Shown here piece by piece: positions 8,883 to 19,258 of a DNA stretch of 64,000 nucleotides (its first letter is position 1; every line of letters starts with the position of its first letter). The position numbers were made by a program, and so were the translations under genes. The notes under the pieces are model-generated. The model saw nothing but the letters and a program-made list of their open reading frames with translations. It ran no database searches and had not been told where the DNA came from. Source of the stretch: Legionellaceae bacterium UBA6148 (lineage in GTDB: Bacteria; Pseudomonadota; Gammaproteobacteria; Legionellales; Legionellaceae); the NCBI GenBank assembly GCA_002423125.1, contig DIUW01000042.1, positions 1 through 64,000 on the forward strand, in the 5' to 3' direction.

Positions 8883-10817
8883 TTAAAGCGCTTCTTCAAG
8901 TGCTGCAATTCTGTTTGATGCAAGCGTTGCTTCACTTAACGCCACCTCAAGCGCATCCTCACGCCTCAACACTTCATGCGCGGCCTCATCGAGCGCTTGA
9001 ATTTTTTTAACCTCCGGGAAGACATCAGGATCATATTGCGCTGCAAGCGCATCCTGGTTAACTTTCTCCAAGGCATCAAAATCAATCACACGTTCATCTA
9101 AAGGCTCCATGAGAGCCTTTCGCTCTAAGTACTCGGTCTTAATGCGGGCAACCGGGTGATTGCCAATGAGGCGAACAAAACATTCCAAGTCTTCCATCGT
9201 CATGATGTCGCCTGAATCGACTGTTTTCCGCACAACCCGTTGCGTTGCAATGGTGTTACCATCGCGAATAGAATTGGGGCCATACGATTGGCTTTCGCGA
9301 ACTTCATCGATCACTTGTTCGCCTAGGTCTTCGGATACCCATTTGGCGACCCGGCTTTTTGGGCTTCTGAAATAAAGGCTTGTGTTGAGTAAATCCGTGA
9401 TGGCATGCGCTTCATGAGTACCGTACAGGAATTCAAGTTGCGAGATGGATTGAATCCCAACCGCCACACATCCACCAAATTTTCGAATATCGGCAAGCGT
9501 GTCAGAGAGCATTTCTAGGCGATGAAGGCTTGCGAGCTCATCCATCACAAGCCATATGCGCTTATTCGAATTAGGCTTTAGTGATTGAATGCCTTGCATG
9601 GCGAGACCAAGCCACAGGGAAATCAGCGGTTTAATTTCTTTATGATATTTTGAGCGTGAGGTGATAAAGAGCCAGCCACTTTTAGAGTCGGTCGACTCTG
9701 CTGCGGATTGAATCCATTTTTTAATGGAAAATTTTGGCGCGTCATGCGCATCGAGACCTTCTAAAAATCGCAATGCTTTAGTGTAGGTTGCAAGCACCGA
9801 TTTAATGGAAATCGCTGTTTTCTCAATTTCTTTACTCACTAAATTTTCAGATTCGGTGCCTTTTAGGATATTGCGCATTTCATCAAGGGTCGTTGTGAGC
9901 AAGAGCTGCAGTAGACGTATTGCACTTTTATCTTTTTGACCACGTATTTTCCACGCCATACTCGTTAAAATCGTACGCGCTGAATCGACCCAAAATGGGT
10001 CGCTGCCTTGAACCGCCTTAGGGATTAAGTAAGTTGCGAGATTGCCAAATTCCATCGGATTATCGCACTCGCTCCATAAATCCCAGTTGGCACATAGCGT
10101 TGATACTGGATTAAGTTCTTTGTCCGTCTTTTCATTAAAAAAATAGGGTTTTATTGTGCATTCTTTGTCATAAATAATAGCGGGCTCTCCAAGACGACGA
10201 ATCTCATCGAGCAAACGCATCATGCCTTGCGTTTTGCCCGATCCCGTTGAGCCATGAAAGAAAAACCCTTGAAATTCAGAGCGCGCGGGAATAGGAATCG
10301 TCGTTAATAATCTCACGTCAGACACGCCACGTTTTGCATGTTTTACGGATTTAATCAACTCGTTAGGAGAAGTCGCCAATCGGGTGCCTGAAATATGTTT
10401 ATCATTGCTGTATTTCTCGCCTTTATTCGAAAAAAAGCGTACCGCAAAAAAGATAACGAACAGGTAAATCACGCCGCCCACACAAAGTGCGGCAAGACCG
10501 TCGTGAATCATGGTTTTTTGAGCCCCCGCGACTGCTGATTGAAGCCAGGGGGAGTTCAAAAAATAATGAGCCGAGAAGGCACCATGAGGCCCACGCCAGA
10601 GTTCTCTGGCGCCAAACCCAAGGTGTTCTAAAACTGTCGCGTAGATTTGAAGCCCAAGGGTGGTCAGCGCATGGCGCGAAGTAAAGGCAAGAATTACTCC
10701 CACCAATGCCGCATAGCCCATCACACCCCAAGTCAGAATGCGGTTTGTGACCTGAACCATCATGCGAGTGTTATAACCGAAAATTTGACCGCCGCGGATG
10801 AATTGTTTGCCTTGCAT
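8883..10817 (-). CDS. traD: TraD type IV coupling protein
   Basis: 644 aa inner-membrane ATPase of the VirD4/TraD family that links the relaxosome to the transfer channel. Two N-terminal membrane segments (~25-50 and ~110-130) precede the ATPase: Walker A GSTGSGKTQGMM at ~189 and Walker B IWLVMDELASL at ~416. The C terminus is acidic and helical, without the long Gln-rich repeats of F TraD. Its ATG overlaps the stop of the preceding gene as TAATG, so the two are translationally coupled. It lies directly before traI, as in F. Confidence 0.93.
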   Translation of the reverse strand: MQGKQFIRGGQIFGYNTRMMVQVTNRILTWGVMGYAALVGVILAFTSRHALTTLGLQIYATVLEHLGFGARELWRGPHGAFSAHYFLNSPWLQSAVAGAQKTMIHDGLAALCVGGVIYLFVIFFAVRFFSNKGEKYSNDKHISGTRLATSPNELIKSVKHAKRGVSDVRLLTTIPIPARSEFQGFFFHGSTGSGKTQGMMRLLDEIRRLGEPAIIYDKECTIKPYFFNEKTDKELNPVSTLCANWDLWSECDNPMEFGNLATYLIPKAVQGSDPFWVDSARTILTSMAWKIRGQKDKSAIRLLQLLLTTTLDEMRNILKGTESENLVSKEIEKTAISIKSVLATYTKALRFLEGLDAHDAPKFSIKKWIQSAAESTDSKSGWLFITSRSKYHKEIKPLISLWLGLAMQGIQSLKPNSNKRIWLVMDELASLHRLEMLSDTLADIRKFGGCVAVGIQSISQLEFLYGTHEAHAITDLLNTSLYFRSPKSRVAKWVSEDLGEQVIDEVRESQSYGPNSIRDGNTIATQRVVRKTVDSGDIMTMEDLECFVRLIGNHPVARIKTEYLERKALMEPLDERVIDFDALEKVNQDALAAQYDPDVFPEVKKIQALDEAAHEVLRREDALEVALSEATLASNRIAALEEAL

Positions 10818-11467
10818 TACAAACTATTCCCATCTTGGGTTTTTACTTCGGTAATAGGGTTATTTTTAATGCGAGCCATAAAAGTATTAATGACATCAAA
10901 CGCAATACCCATTCCTAATCGGCTGATTTCAATATTCACCAGGACACTCATCGCAATCAGTGAGCCGATAAGCGCGCCTAATTGTGCACCACCAAGCGTG
11001 AGCGCAGTGCTGAACAGACCGAAAAATTCCCTATCGCGCGCGTTCGCGCCGCCAAAAGCATCCAGTCCTGTAATCAGTACGAGATAACCTATGCTATACA
11101 TCAAAAGATACAGCAGGCTAAACTGCATGCACTTTTGCTTGATAAAGCCTTCGGTTTTAAGACGACCCTTTACAAGCTTCCCAAATAAGATGAAGTTACT
11201 TAAAAAAAGCATGATGAAGCCACTGCCCGCTAACGTTAAGCCCCAACATGCAAAAACAGAGCCTATCGATAATGGCGAGTAATAAAAGCCGATCCCATGT
11301 AATCCCTCCTGTATCACTACGTTAATACACAACAATAGGAGTGAGAGTTTCAAAACAAAGGCTGCTAATGATCCATAAAGCTCACCAGCACTCAAGATAC
11401 CCATCTTAAGTGTTGGAATCGTTTTTAAATCGCATTTAACGTCTTTTTGTAATGCTTGGTAGTCCAT
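10817..11467 (-). CDS. Unknown four-helix membrane protein in the traS position
   Basis: 216 aa with about four hydrophobic segments (~33-55, ~68-95, ~110-135, ~155-175) and short polar ends. I do not recognise the family. It lies between traG and traD, where F carries the entry-exclusion genes traS and traT; traT itself is found elsewhere in this operon. An inner-membrane entry-exclusion protein that pairs with the cognate TraG is therefore a reasonable hypothesis, because TraS proteins are highly divergent. It is coupled to traD by a TAATG overlap and follows traG by one base. Confidence 0.6.
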   Translation of the reverse strand: MDYQALQKDVKCDLKTIPTLKMGILSAGELYGSLAAFVLKLSLLLLCINVVIQEGLHGIGFYYSPLSIGSVFACWGLTLAGSGFIMLFLSNFILFGKLVKGRLKTEGFIKQKCMQFSLLYLLMYSIGYLVLITGLDAFGGANARDREFFGLFSTALTLGGAQLGALIGSLIAMSVLVNIEISRLGMGIAFDVINTFMARIKNNPITEVKTQDGNSL

Positions 11468-11468
11468 C

Positions 11469-14162
11469 TTATTTCTCCTTTAGTTTGATTTTAGTGTGTT
11501 TAATTTGATTCGTTACATAGTTATCAATTTTGACGCCTTCATCGACAACCGGTTCTTTTTGATGATGTGCCTGAAGATTTTCTGCGGCAGCCATTTGTTC
11601 AGAACTTATTGGCGTAAGGCCTATTTTTGAAGCTTTATTTTCAACAACATGGCTATCACGCTGAAAACGCGCATTCATGTTTTTGGATTGAGAGATGAGA
11701 TCTGCGTTTGCAGTATAGTCTCTTTTTACATCACCACCTGTTCGTGCGAGTGCCTCATGCACTTGTGATCCGATTGCACTTTGCCCAACCCCTGAATTTA
11801 GAAACTCATTCGCCCACTGATGTTGGATTGCAATACTTGCGCTATCGGTTTGCAACATCACTTGCTCACCGTGTGCTTTATACTTATCGACTACCCAGTC
11901 GTGATAAGGTTGATTTAAATTATCATCAATTGACTTGGCATTTTCTGTTGCGTGAGTGGCGGCTGTTTGTAGTTGCTTTCCATGAGAGTATTCAGCTGAA
12001 GATTGTTTCAATAACGATTCAGCCGATGAAAAGTTGGCGGCAATTTGTTCGGCGCCACTTAAATTATGGGTGTCTGCCGTATCCAAATGACTGTTTTTGG
12101 CTGTTGCTATCATATGATGATAGGCATCATTAAACGCTTTCCCATCACTGGTGTTATAGAAGTTTTGCCTGCTCACATTTCCAGAAGCACTGGTTCTAAG
12201 TGTTGCCGAAGCTTCCGCCGATCCACCCGAGATCCACTCCACGCCTTTACCAATCAATGAGCGATTACTACTTATTTTTCCACTGACAGCGCCTTCTAAG
12301 CTTATATGTCCTGATTTATCCCAGTGAGTATTGTGGTGTTCTACAGCATCTTTCATGATGCGTAAATCCTGTCCAATGCTTGCGTTTGTTGTATTACTCA
12401 CCCCTTCCCCACTACGAATATCATTGCTATCATTTTCAGTGAAATTCTTCAATTGGCTTAATCCCGCTTGAATATGCGAATCAGCCGCCGTTCGATGCTG
12501 GGTTGAATTTGCAAACGATTCACTGGCACTTTGATGAAGCGAATCAACAACCCTATCTGAACCATGAACGCTCACGGCCGCACTTGAAATTGCCGGTTGA
12601 ATGTTGCCCACATGCGAACCATCCGCATTACGCGATAATAGCGCGCCATTGGCCATTTGCATCGTTGAGCGCCCTTCTGCATGATGATGGTTCGTATCAA
12701 ACTTATGCGCATTGGTGTTGTCATAATTCATGTTCCACCCGCTGTAGGTTGCCATCGAAATATTACCTTGAGCCGCGGAAGTCGCCTCACTCATAGAGAC
12801 CGACTGCACCATACCGCCAAAGTGAGTCGATGCATTGCTGAGCACGCTAGATAATCCCTTTGTTATATAATAGGCTAAAAATGGAACGCTCATAGCAAGT
12901 GCACCCGCCGTGTAAGCAAATGTACTGTGTTGACTTGCAAGCGCGTCCACATTTGAAAAGGTAACGCCCCCCGTTTTATGCCCAAATAACCCGATTTTTT
13001 CACTTGAAGCTAATGAAACTAAAAAATGAATGATGATGAACATCGGCGGCCACGACCAGAGATAGGCTTGCGATTGCAAATAATAGACATACACGTTTTG
13101 CGTTAAAGGAAGAAAAGAAAGCAATGCAATGAGGGGAAAAATACACGTTGTTATCATCAAGACAATCGTCATGAAAAAAGGCAGTCGAAAACTCGATAGC
13201 CAAAAACTATTCGCCTCCGCAATGTGCATTTTTTGCATGCTGGTCGTATTGGTGTAATTCATGAGCTCTGCGTCAGAGCCTGTAAAAGCAAAGGCGTCTG
13301 CTGCTGCATCGCGGGTTGCATTAATGAGAATATTTTGCGTTAACGTTTCTGCAGCATCCTTTGAGACACCCATATAATAATCATGCTCTGCCGCAAGGAT
13401 ATTTCCAAATTTTGTCGCATCACCCTTGGTCATGACTCGCCCAAGGCGCGCGAGCTCAAGCTGTGCCGCTGTTGCCAATCGAAGTTTGATGTTGCTGGCT
13501 GCCTCAATACAACTGACGTTTTTACCGCTACGTAAAATCACCCGATAAATAGGCGATGGATTTTCAAAATAGGTTTTAATGAGCTCGGGACTATTCACCA
13601 ATTCTTGCGGCGTAATGGATTGACTGCCTAATAATTTTGCTGAAAAAACGCATTGTCTGATGTAGGAAGACAAGTCTGCTGAAAGTGCGGGCGATGAAGT
13701 AACGCGCGCTTGAGTCGCCGCGAGCCACGTTCTTGAGCCAAAAATCATGCCTGTTTTGGTGTAATCCAATTCATCGACACTATGAAAAATGTCACTGAAG
13801 ACCATCGTGATGCCATACCCCATGCCGCTAATAATCGACGAGGGAAGGGCGAGACCTAAGGGCACATGGTCAACGGTTAGGGCGCTTCCAGCACCGGTTG
13901 CGGTTTGCATGTCAATGATTGCGACAGGCACTTTTATGCCTAATAAGGCAAAGGTTACAAAAAAACTGGTAACGACATAGCGCCACAACGCTTCAAGCTT
14001 CTTTCCCAAGACATACTGATAACCCACCATTGAAACCGATAAAATCAGCATGATGTCAATGGCCGTGCGAAAGGTTGACGACGCGAGAAGGGTCACAACC
14101 GCATCGATGCCTGCTTTGAAATAAGCTGCATCTTGAGGGATATAAATCATTAACGGACTCAT
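11469..14162 (-). CDS. traG: TraG mating-pair stabilisation / entry-exclusion target protein
   Basis: 897 aa. The N-terminal third has several membrane segments (~35-75, ~100-125, ~335-420); the long C-terminal part (from ~450) is polar, rich in Ser, Asn, Ala and His, and projects into the periplasm. This is the layout of F TraG (about 938 aa), which works in pilus assembly with TraH and TraF and recognises TraS for exclusion. The start overlaps the traH stop as ATGA. The C-terminal half is expected to be plasmid-specific and is low-complexity here. Confidence 0.88.
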   Translation of the reverse strand: MSPLMIYIPQDAAYFKAGIDAVVTLLASSTFRTAIDIMLILSVSMVGYQYVLGKKLEALWRYVVTSFFVTFALLGIKVPVAIIDMQTATGAGSALTVDHVPLGLALPSSIISGMGYGITMVFSDIFHSVDELDYTKTGMIFGSRTWLAATQARVTSSPALSADLSSYIRQCVFSAKLLGSQSITPQELVNSPELIKTYFENPSPIYRVILRSGKNVSCIEAASNIKLRLATAAQLELARLGRVMTKGDATKFGNILAAEHDYYMGVSKDAAETLTQNILINATRDAAADAFAFTGSDAELMNYTNTTSMQKMHIAEANSFWLSSFRLPFFMTIVLMITTCIFPLIALLSFLPLTQNVYVYYLQSQAYLWSWPPMFIIIHFLVSLASSEKIGLFGHKTGGVTFSNVDALASQHSTFAYTAGALAMSVPFLAYYITKGLSSVLSNASTHFGGMVQSVSMSEATSAAQGNISMATYSGWNMNYDNTNAHKFDTNHHHAEGRSTMQMANGALLSRNADGSHVGNIQPAISSAAVSVHGSDRVVDSLHQSASESFANSTQHRTAADSHIQAGLSQLKNFTENDSNDIRSGEGVSNTTNASIGQDLRIMKDAVEHHNTHWDKSGHISLEGAVSGKISSNRSLIGKGVEWISGGSAEASATLRTSASGNVSRQNFYNTSDGKAFNDAYHHMIATAKNSHLDTADTHNLSGAEQIAANFSSAESLLKQSSAEYSHGKQLQTAATHATENAKSIDDNLNQPYHDWVVDKYKAHGEQVMLQTDSASIAIQHQWANEFLNSGVGQSAIGSQVHEALARTGGDVKRDYTANADLISQSKNMNARFQRDSHVVENKASKIGLTPISSEQMAAAENLQAHHQKEPVVDEGVKIDNYVTNQIKHTKIKLKEK

Positions 14163-15529
14163 GGCATTTCTCCATTGTAAGCTGACTTCAGCATAGGGTT
14201 TAAAGCACTCAAAGCTTGCTTTACATTCGCTTGCACGAGTTGATTGGTTTTAAGGGCGCCATTAAATCGAGCGCGGCTTTCTGCGTTAAAGTGGTCAACA
14301 AATTGTTGTGCCACCTGAATACTTTTAAAGAGACGCTCTTCATTTGCCGCACCTAAATCTTTACCTGCCATCGAGGCTCGAATAATCTCAAGAGAGTTTG
14401 CAAGATATTGTGCAAGTAAATCCGTTGCGACACTTTGCGCGAGCTCAAAACTGCTTTGAATGCCGATGTTTTGTTGAGCGCTCGCGGAAATCAATCCAAA
14501 CACGGAGGGTTGTGTTAATTCAATTAAGCCTTTTTGTGAGGGTGTTAACGCCGTGCCAGCTTTAATATTGTCATAAATACCTTTAAGAATTTCTTGTACT
14601 TGAAACACCAAGGCGTCTTTGGCCTCAATCGTTTGTGAACCTTGTGTGTTGATGTTGACGCAGGTTTGTGGTGTTTCAGAGCCCATGCACTTATAGCTCG
14701 GCAATTTCCCTCCATAAAGCAGCGCTTTAATAAAATCCTGATTCGTTGCAAGCGAGGGATACGTTTCTATCGCCCCTTTTGCATCAAAAACCAGTGTGCC
14801 GGATATGGAAAGATACACTTCTGCCAAACTGCTGTCGGATTGAATGAATTTATTTTTAGATAGCGCATCCCAAACCACATTCGTGTTTAATAAAACGCGT
14901 TCTTGATATTCTGGATTTTTTTTAGCGGCCTCCATTTGCTTATCGATTTCACCACCCGTTGAGCATTTTTGACGCGCTTCGGCCCAGTCAGAAAAAATAC
15001 CGGTATGACTTCCGATGTCTTCACAAAGCTGCTGATGTGCGGCGCGATTTTTAGGCCAAAGTGAGGCTGTAAGATTCTCTCCCATTTCACACGAATTAAA
15101 GTTCACATTATTAATATCGTTAGCGAGTTTTTGCATGAATTGCATCGAGTGCGCCATTTCGGGTAATTCCGTTTCTAAGGCAAGGTTCAACGCATACCCT
15201 GCCCCATTTGATAAAATGGATTGCATAAAATTAACAATCTGGTCACTCTTAATGAACGAGAATCCGCCTGCCGTAATGTCGATGCCTCCGCATCCGGCTC
15301 GAAGCCCAGGCACATCAACATGAGCCACTTGAATATTGCGCACCTGATTGCGAGCATAGGCCGAACCAAGCGACGCAAATCCTGCCGCCTGCGATTCATA
15401 AGAGTGACTTCCGGTCACGTTGGCCTCAAAGCCTAGATTATTAAAATAATGCGTGAGATCGGAGCTGCCCGTTGCATGAGTTAAGCTCGTCCATACCATG
15501 GCTATTGGTAAAATCAGTTGTTTAACCAT
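14159..15529 (-). CDS. traH: TraH pilus assembly / mating-pair protein
   Basis: 456 aa periplasmic protein. It matches F TraH along its length: an FFNKLGF-like start (HYFNNLGFEANVTG), the CGGID block, FADWA-like FSDWAEARQKC, WDALSKNKF and a helical C terminus. A signal peptide (VKQLILPIAMVWTSLTHA) follows the ATG at 15529. That ATG has GAGGA eight bases upstream and is preferred to a TTG at 15544. It ends in an ATGA overlap with traG. Confidence 0.93.
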   Translation of the reverse strand: MVKQLILPIAMVWTSLTHATGSSDLTHYFNNLGFEANVTGSHSYESQAAGFASLGSAYARNQVRNIQVAHVDVPGLRAGCGGIDITAGGFSFIKSDQIVNFMQSILSNGAGYALNLALETELPEMAHSMQFMQKLANDINNVNFNSCEMGENLTASLWPKNRAAHQQLCEDIGSHTGIFSDWAEARQKCSTGGEIDKQMEAAKKNPEYQERVLLNTNVVWDALSKNKFIQSDSSLAEVYLSISGTLVFDAKGAIETYPSLATNQDFIKALLYGGKLPSYKCMGSETPQTCVNINTQGSQTIEAKDALVFQVQEILKGIYDNIKAGTALTPSQKGLIELTQPSVFGLISASAQQNIGIQSSFELAQSVATDLLAQYLANSLEIIRASMAGKDLGAANEERLFKSIQVAQQFVDHFNAESRARFNGALKTNQLVQANVKQALSALNPMLKSAYNGEMP

Positions 15530-16016
15530 GATATTTGTCCTCAATGTGTTTCATTAATTCACTCATGCGAGCCGCCAATTCATAATTTTTTGCTTCTCCA
15601 AAGAGCACGGCATACGCATCTAATGTATGACGATTAACCAGAAAAAGTGCCGGAACCATGGTCTTATAACCACCCGCCACATAAAACGTTTGAAAAAGTT
15701 CAGGCGTTAACGGCGTCCCTTGATACTCGGGTAACGCTTGGTTATCCAAGCTATACGCCGTGACATTCATATGAAACGTGTCGCTAAAATCTTTTAAAAC
15801 GGGCGCGAACTTGTGGCAATGTGGGCAGCTCCCTTTATAAATAAAGACAAAGTAGTAGTTTTCAGACAGATTCTTAACGGCGTCATGAGCGGCATTTGGC
15901 AGCGCAACAGTTGTTGTCGCCCCCTCTTTTTTTGCAAGTAAGGTGTTAAGTTCATCAACCGCAACATTGGCTGAAACCGCCTGTGAAATCATCAATAACA
16001 TCAATATCCAACGCAT
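15522..16016 (-). CDS. trbB: TrbB thioredoxin-like disulfide isomerase
   Basis: 164 aa with a signal peptide (LMLLMISQAVSA) and a thioredoxin fold carrying the redox motif CPHC in GSCPHCHKFAPVL at ~60-75. F TrbB is a periplasmic disulfide-bond isomerase that helps fold the cysteine-rich Tra proteins, here most obviously TraN and TraU. It lies between traF and traH as in F, and its stop overlaps the traH start region. Confidence 0.9.
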   Translation of the reverse strand: MRWILMLLMISQAVSANVAVDELNTLLAKKEGATTTVALPNAAHDAVKNLSENYYFVFIYKGSCPHCHKFAPVLKDFSDTFHMNVTAYSLDNQALPEYQGTPLTPELFQTFYVAGGYKTMVPALFLVNRHTLDAYAVLFGEAKNYELAARMSELMKHIEDKYHG

Positions 16017-16018
16017 AT

Positions 16019-16810
16019 TTACGCCCCCAATCCTTCATAACTAAATCGTTTATAATTCGTCGCCACATCCAGTAATCGCTCTTTCAGTTCCGTTGTTGAT
16101 ACAAAACCATAAGACAGAGGCGACATTTGCTCTGTTTCGAGGTTCACTAAAAAAAGAGCGGGCATGTAGCGTGCTTGCATATCCATTTTTCGTTGCACCA
16201 CCGAAAGCGGGATATTTTTAGGATTAGGCAGCCCCTCAATCGGCTGACCATCCGTTGTCACTGAAATCATTGAAAAATGCGACGCATTAGCAAACGGCGC
16301 TAAATGTGCCGCCATTTTTTGTGAAATAGAGCTTTTGCCTTGATAAAAAAGAATAAGGCCATATTTTTTTGAGCCCTCATGAATCACGCGCTCCATAAGC
16401 GCACTCGTTTCATCATTTCGAATGGCTATGGCCGAATTATCAGTTGGGAATATCAAGGTGTGATCAAGCTCCGGATGCGTCATCAGCACTTGTTGCCAAT
16501 AACGCACAAACGCTTGATTTCGTTTTGCATACGTTTGTTGAATTTTCATGTAATCATAAGTCGTCTCATACGATGGAGTGATGAGTGCTTGAGACAAGGT
16601 ATTGAGCGTTTGACGCTTCATTTCCATGAGCTGTTCATACGGCGTTCGTGCTTGGGTAGGTGCGACGTTTACGGGAGCAGTTGGCTTTATTTCCTTTTCT
16701 TTCGGCGCCACACTATACCAATGAAACCCATGGGCGCGAGATTGAGTGAGCTCAGCATGAGCGATCAACGTTACAACACAACACAATAAGGCGGCTATTG
16801 TTCGCATCAT
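16019..16810 (-). CDS. traF: TraF thioredoxin-like pilus assembly protein
   Basis: 263 aa with a signal peptide (RTIAALLCCVVTLIAHA). The C-terminal half is thioredoxin-like, but the CXXC site is replaced (LILFYQGKSSISQ), as in F TraF, which also lacks the redox cysteines. TraF acts in the periplasm with TraH, TrbB and TraW in pilus extension. Two adjacent ATG codons overlap the end of traN (GGATGATG), indicating coupling. Confidence 0.9.
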   Translation of the reverse strand: MMRTIAALLCCVVTLIAHAELTQSRAHGFHWYSVAPKEKEIKPTAPVNVAPTQARTPYEQLMEMKRQTLNTLSQALITPSYETTYDYMKIQQTYAKRNQAFVRYWQQVLMTHPELDHTLIFPTDNSAIAIRNDETSALMERVIHEGSKKYGLILFYQGKSSISQKMAAHLAPFANASHFSMISVTTDGQPIEGLPNPKNIPLSVVQRKMDMQARYMPALFLVNLETEQMSPLSYGFVSTTELKERLLDVATNYKRFSYEGLGA

Positions 16811-18600
16811 CCACCCACCTTTTTTTGAACGCGGCGAATGACTTCATCATTGATATTACTGGTATTAGGAGGAGGAACGACGATCCCGGCTTCCTCTAAA
16901 TGCTCACCTCCGTTAAAGGGATACTCAGGTTTTAAAAACTCAATGCGAGCCATATCAAGGCTTTGTAATTCAGCAACACTTAAGCCTCCGCAATTAGGAT
17001 GTTTGGCGGTTCCTAATGCTCCACCGTTCAACTGCTTTAAACGCCCTTCTTCTTGAATAATGCGCGCCATTTTGGTATCGAATACACAATAGGTTCGTTT
17101 ATGTTCATCGCAAATACCTAAGTCTTTGTGTGAACAATACTTCCCAAGGTAATGCACCAAATAGTTTAATTTAGCCTGCCCGAGCGCTTTATCTTCCTCT
17201 GGGCAATGCGCGATATCGAGTGCTTTACCCCAGCCAATGTCCGAGCAGCAATTGATAAAATCTAAGACTTCGATTTTACACTCAACGACGTGCCCCGAAA
17301 AAAGCGACGCTTGTGTTTGAGCATACTCATGCCCTGCTTCACCGACAACGGTCAATGGAATGATGTCTTTAGCAAACTCATCATTTTGAGTGCCTTGATG
17401 GTCGGTGCAATCACCGTCGGCGCAAAAGAGATCTTTAACACAAGGAATAGGTGCGGGACAGACTTTATCAAAGCAGTTGTAGGTTTGCTCATAGACGGCA
17501 CACGCATTATTGTCCATACGCGCGCAATGCGAACTTAGTTGCAGGCATTTTTTTTCACGCTGAATAGCGCATTCATCGGCTTGTGCGGACGCGCAAGAAA
17601 AAGTGTTGGTTTTTTCCCAGCAATCTCGTTCTATCGGTAATCCATCAATAATATGCGTCGAATTTGCGTCCGTACAACGCGCATCCGTCACGTGGCAAAG
17701 GCCACTATTGGCCTCAAGGCTCGCGCACTCATTGTCCCACTGTTCACTAGAGACGTAAGCCTTCGATTGCGCATGAACGGTTAACGCAATTTGAATGGGG
17801 TAGCTGCGATTCCATTCTTTTTTAATGTTTAACGTTAAAAGGCCATTGTTACTGCAACTGGGGGTTCCAATAACCTTTACCCAATCAGCGAATTGACCGT
17901 TATTTTGAATCGAGTCAACTGACGCGCTCATCGCATCACATGGGTGCGTGAGTCGTACGGGGTTCGTAACACTTCCTCTCGCAGCATATTGAATGCTTCC
18001 TGTCACGAGATTTACGGTGACGATGCCCTTCCATTTTTTCGCAATAATAACGACAACCGCCACTCGTTGACTGATGTTTTCTGTGCTCACGGTAAGTTTT
18101 CGTTTTTTTACACACTGTTGAAGGGGCAACTGGCGTGAAGTAAAGCACGTCTCGGTATGCGTTTTAATTTCGCACGCTTGTGAGGTTGAGTCGCATTGAA
18201 TGCTCCCGTTGGAGAGTCCGTGAGTAATGGCGTAGCTTTCATCTTCAATCAATTTCGCGCGCTGAATGGCGTCATTATTCTGATTAATTTCAAATTGGTT
18301 CTTACCAAACTGCTCAACTACGGTTTTTCCACCGAGATCGCTTTTTAAAGCGCTTGACGATTGAGCTGTCAAATCGGTTTTTTCAGTCTCAACATTATTG
18401 TAAAGGCCTTTCTGTTCTGGATTGTTGTTATAATTTTTAAATGTCTTCTCTGGATTAAATTGTTTCATTGCATCGATCGGTTTCGCGCTTAATGATTTCG
18501 CAAAGACCTTTAATGTTGGGAAGTCCTGCGCTGTCGTATTTGCAATCGCAACATGACAAAGCAGAATACTTAAAACAATCAAGCAAAGCTTTTTAAACAT
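16807..18600 (-). CDS. traN: TraN outer-membrane mating-pair stabilisation adhesin
   Basis: About 597 aa, secreted and very rich in cysteine (more than 30 Cys), with a signal peptide FKKLCLIVLSILLCHVAIA. F TraN is an outer-membrane adhesin that recognises recipient porins; its cysteine pattern is family-typical, as are the blocks around NCCSDIGWGKALD and CVFDTKMARIIQEEGR. The ATG at 18600 overlaps the trbC stop and is preferred over an upstream ATG at 18642, which would lose the signal-peptide layout. Confidence 0.93.
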   Translation of the reverse strand: MFKKLCLIVLSILLCHVAIANTTAQDFPTLKVFAKSLSAKPIDAMKQFNPEKTFKNYNNNPEQKGLYNNVETEKTDLTAQSSSALKSDLGGKTVVEQFGKNQFEINQNNDAIQRAKLIEDESYAITHGLSNGSIQCDSTSQACEIKTHTETCFTSRQLPLQQCVKKRKLTVSTENISQRVAVVVIIAKKWKGIVTVNLVTGSIQYAARGSVTNPVRLTHPCDAMSASVDSIQNNGQFADWVKVIGTPSCSNNGLLTLNIKKEWNRSYPIQIALTVHAQSKAYVSSEQWDNECASLEANSGLCHVTDARCTDANSTHIIDGLPIERDCWEKTNTFSCASAQADECAIQREKKCLQLSSHCARMDNNACAVYEQTYNCFDKVCPAPIPCVKDLFCADGDCTDHQGTQNDEFAKDIIPLTVVGEAGHEYAQTQASLFSGHVVECKIEVLDFINCCSDIGWGKALDIAHCPEEDKALGQAKLNYLVHYLGKYCSHKDLGICDEHKRTYCVFDTKMARIIQEEGRLKQLNGGALGTAKHPNCGGLSVAELQSLDMARIEFLKPEYPFNGGEHLEEAGIVVPPPNTSNINDEVIRRVQKKVGG

Positions 18601-19258
18601 GACCTTGCTCCAAGATAGTCTTAGCAAGACTGGATGCGGCATCGCCTTTATCTCGAATCAACGCCAATGCTTTTTTAATCGATGCATTGCCATACACCAC
18701 ATCAAAAGTTTGGTTTGCGCAAAGCGTTTGTGCCGCGCATGAGGCAGGTCGCTCGCTCAAGACAAGTGCAGGAACTGCTTTGATTTGAAATTGCTCAAAC
18801 CACAGTGGATCAATCGACACCCCTTTAAAATTGAGACGTTGTTTTTTAGCCTCAGCATGTAGGCGCGCAAAGGTTTCAATGGTTTTTTTGAAATCACCAT
18901 CCACAAGCCCATTGATAACGACCGGGATATTAAACGCCGCTGCTTCATCGCTGAGTGCTAATAAAAGCGCTTCCGGCATTGAAAACGAAACCAACAAAAT
19001 TGCATTAGGAGCCGCTTGAGTTTGCTGTTTGAAAGACTGTGAGGCTCGCGCCTGCTTTAAAAATCCGTCAATAAGCGTCTCATGCTCGGCAAGCGTATAC
19101 GCTGACTTTTCTTTCAGCGTTTGAATCTTGGCACTTGAAACCGTTGCCGCTTGTCGCAACCCCTGTGCTTGATAAGCATTGAGATCGTCATTGGTATTCG
19201 CGAAAGACGCAAAACTGCTGAGCATGAACACCGCAGCCAATTCTTTTGATTTAAGCAC
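18593..19258 (-). CDS. trbC: TrbC pilus assembly protein (F-type)
   Basis: About 221 aa with a short N-terminal signal (ELAAVFMLSSFASFA). The core matches the F-type TrbC family: LLVSFSMPEALL, IPVVINGLVDGDFKKT and IDPLWFEQFQIKAVPALVL. TrbC is a periplasmic partner of TraW in pilus assembly. A GTG start at 19258 is preferred because AAGGTGG lies about nine bases upstream and the signal peptide then begins at once; an ATG at 19282 is possible. It overlaps its neighbours on both sides. Confidence 0.85.
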   Translation of the reverse strand: MLKSKELAAVFMLSSFASFANTNDDLNAYQAQGLRQAATVSSAKIQTLKEKSAYTLAEHETLIDGFLKQARASQSFKQQTQAAPNAILLVSFSMPEALLLALSDEAAAFNIPVVINGLVDGDFKKTIETFARLHAEAKKQRLNFKGVSIDPLWFEQFQIKAVPALVLSERPASCAAQTLCANQTFDVVYGNASIKKALALIRDKGDAASSLAKTILEQGHV

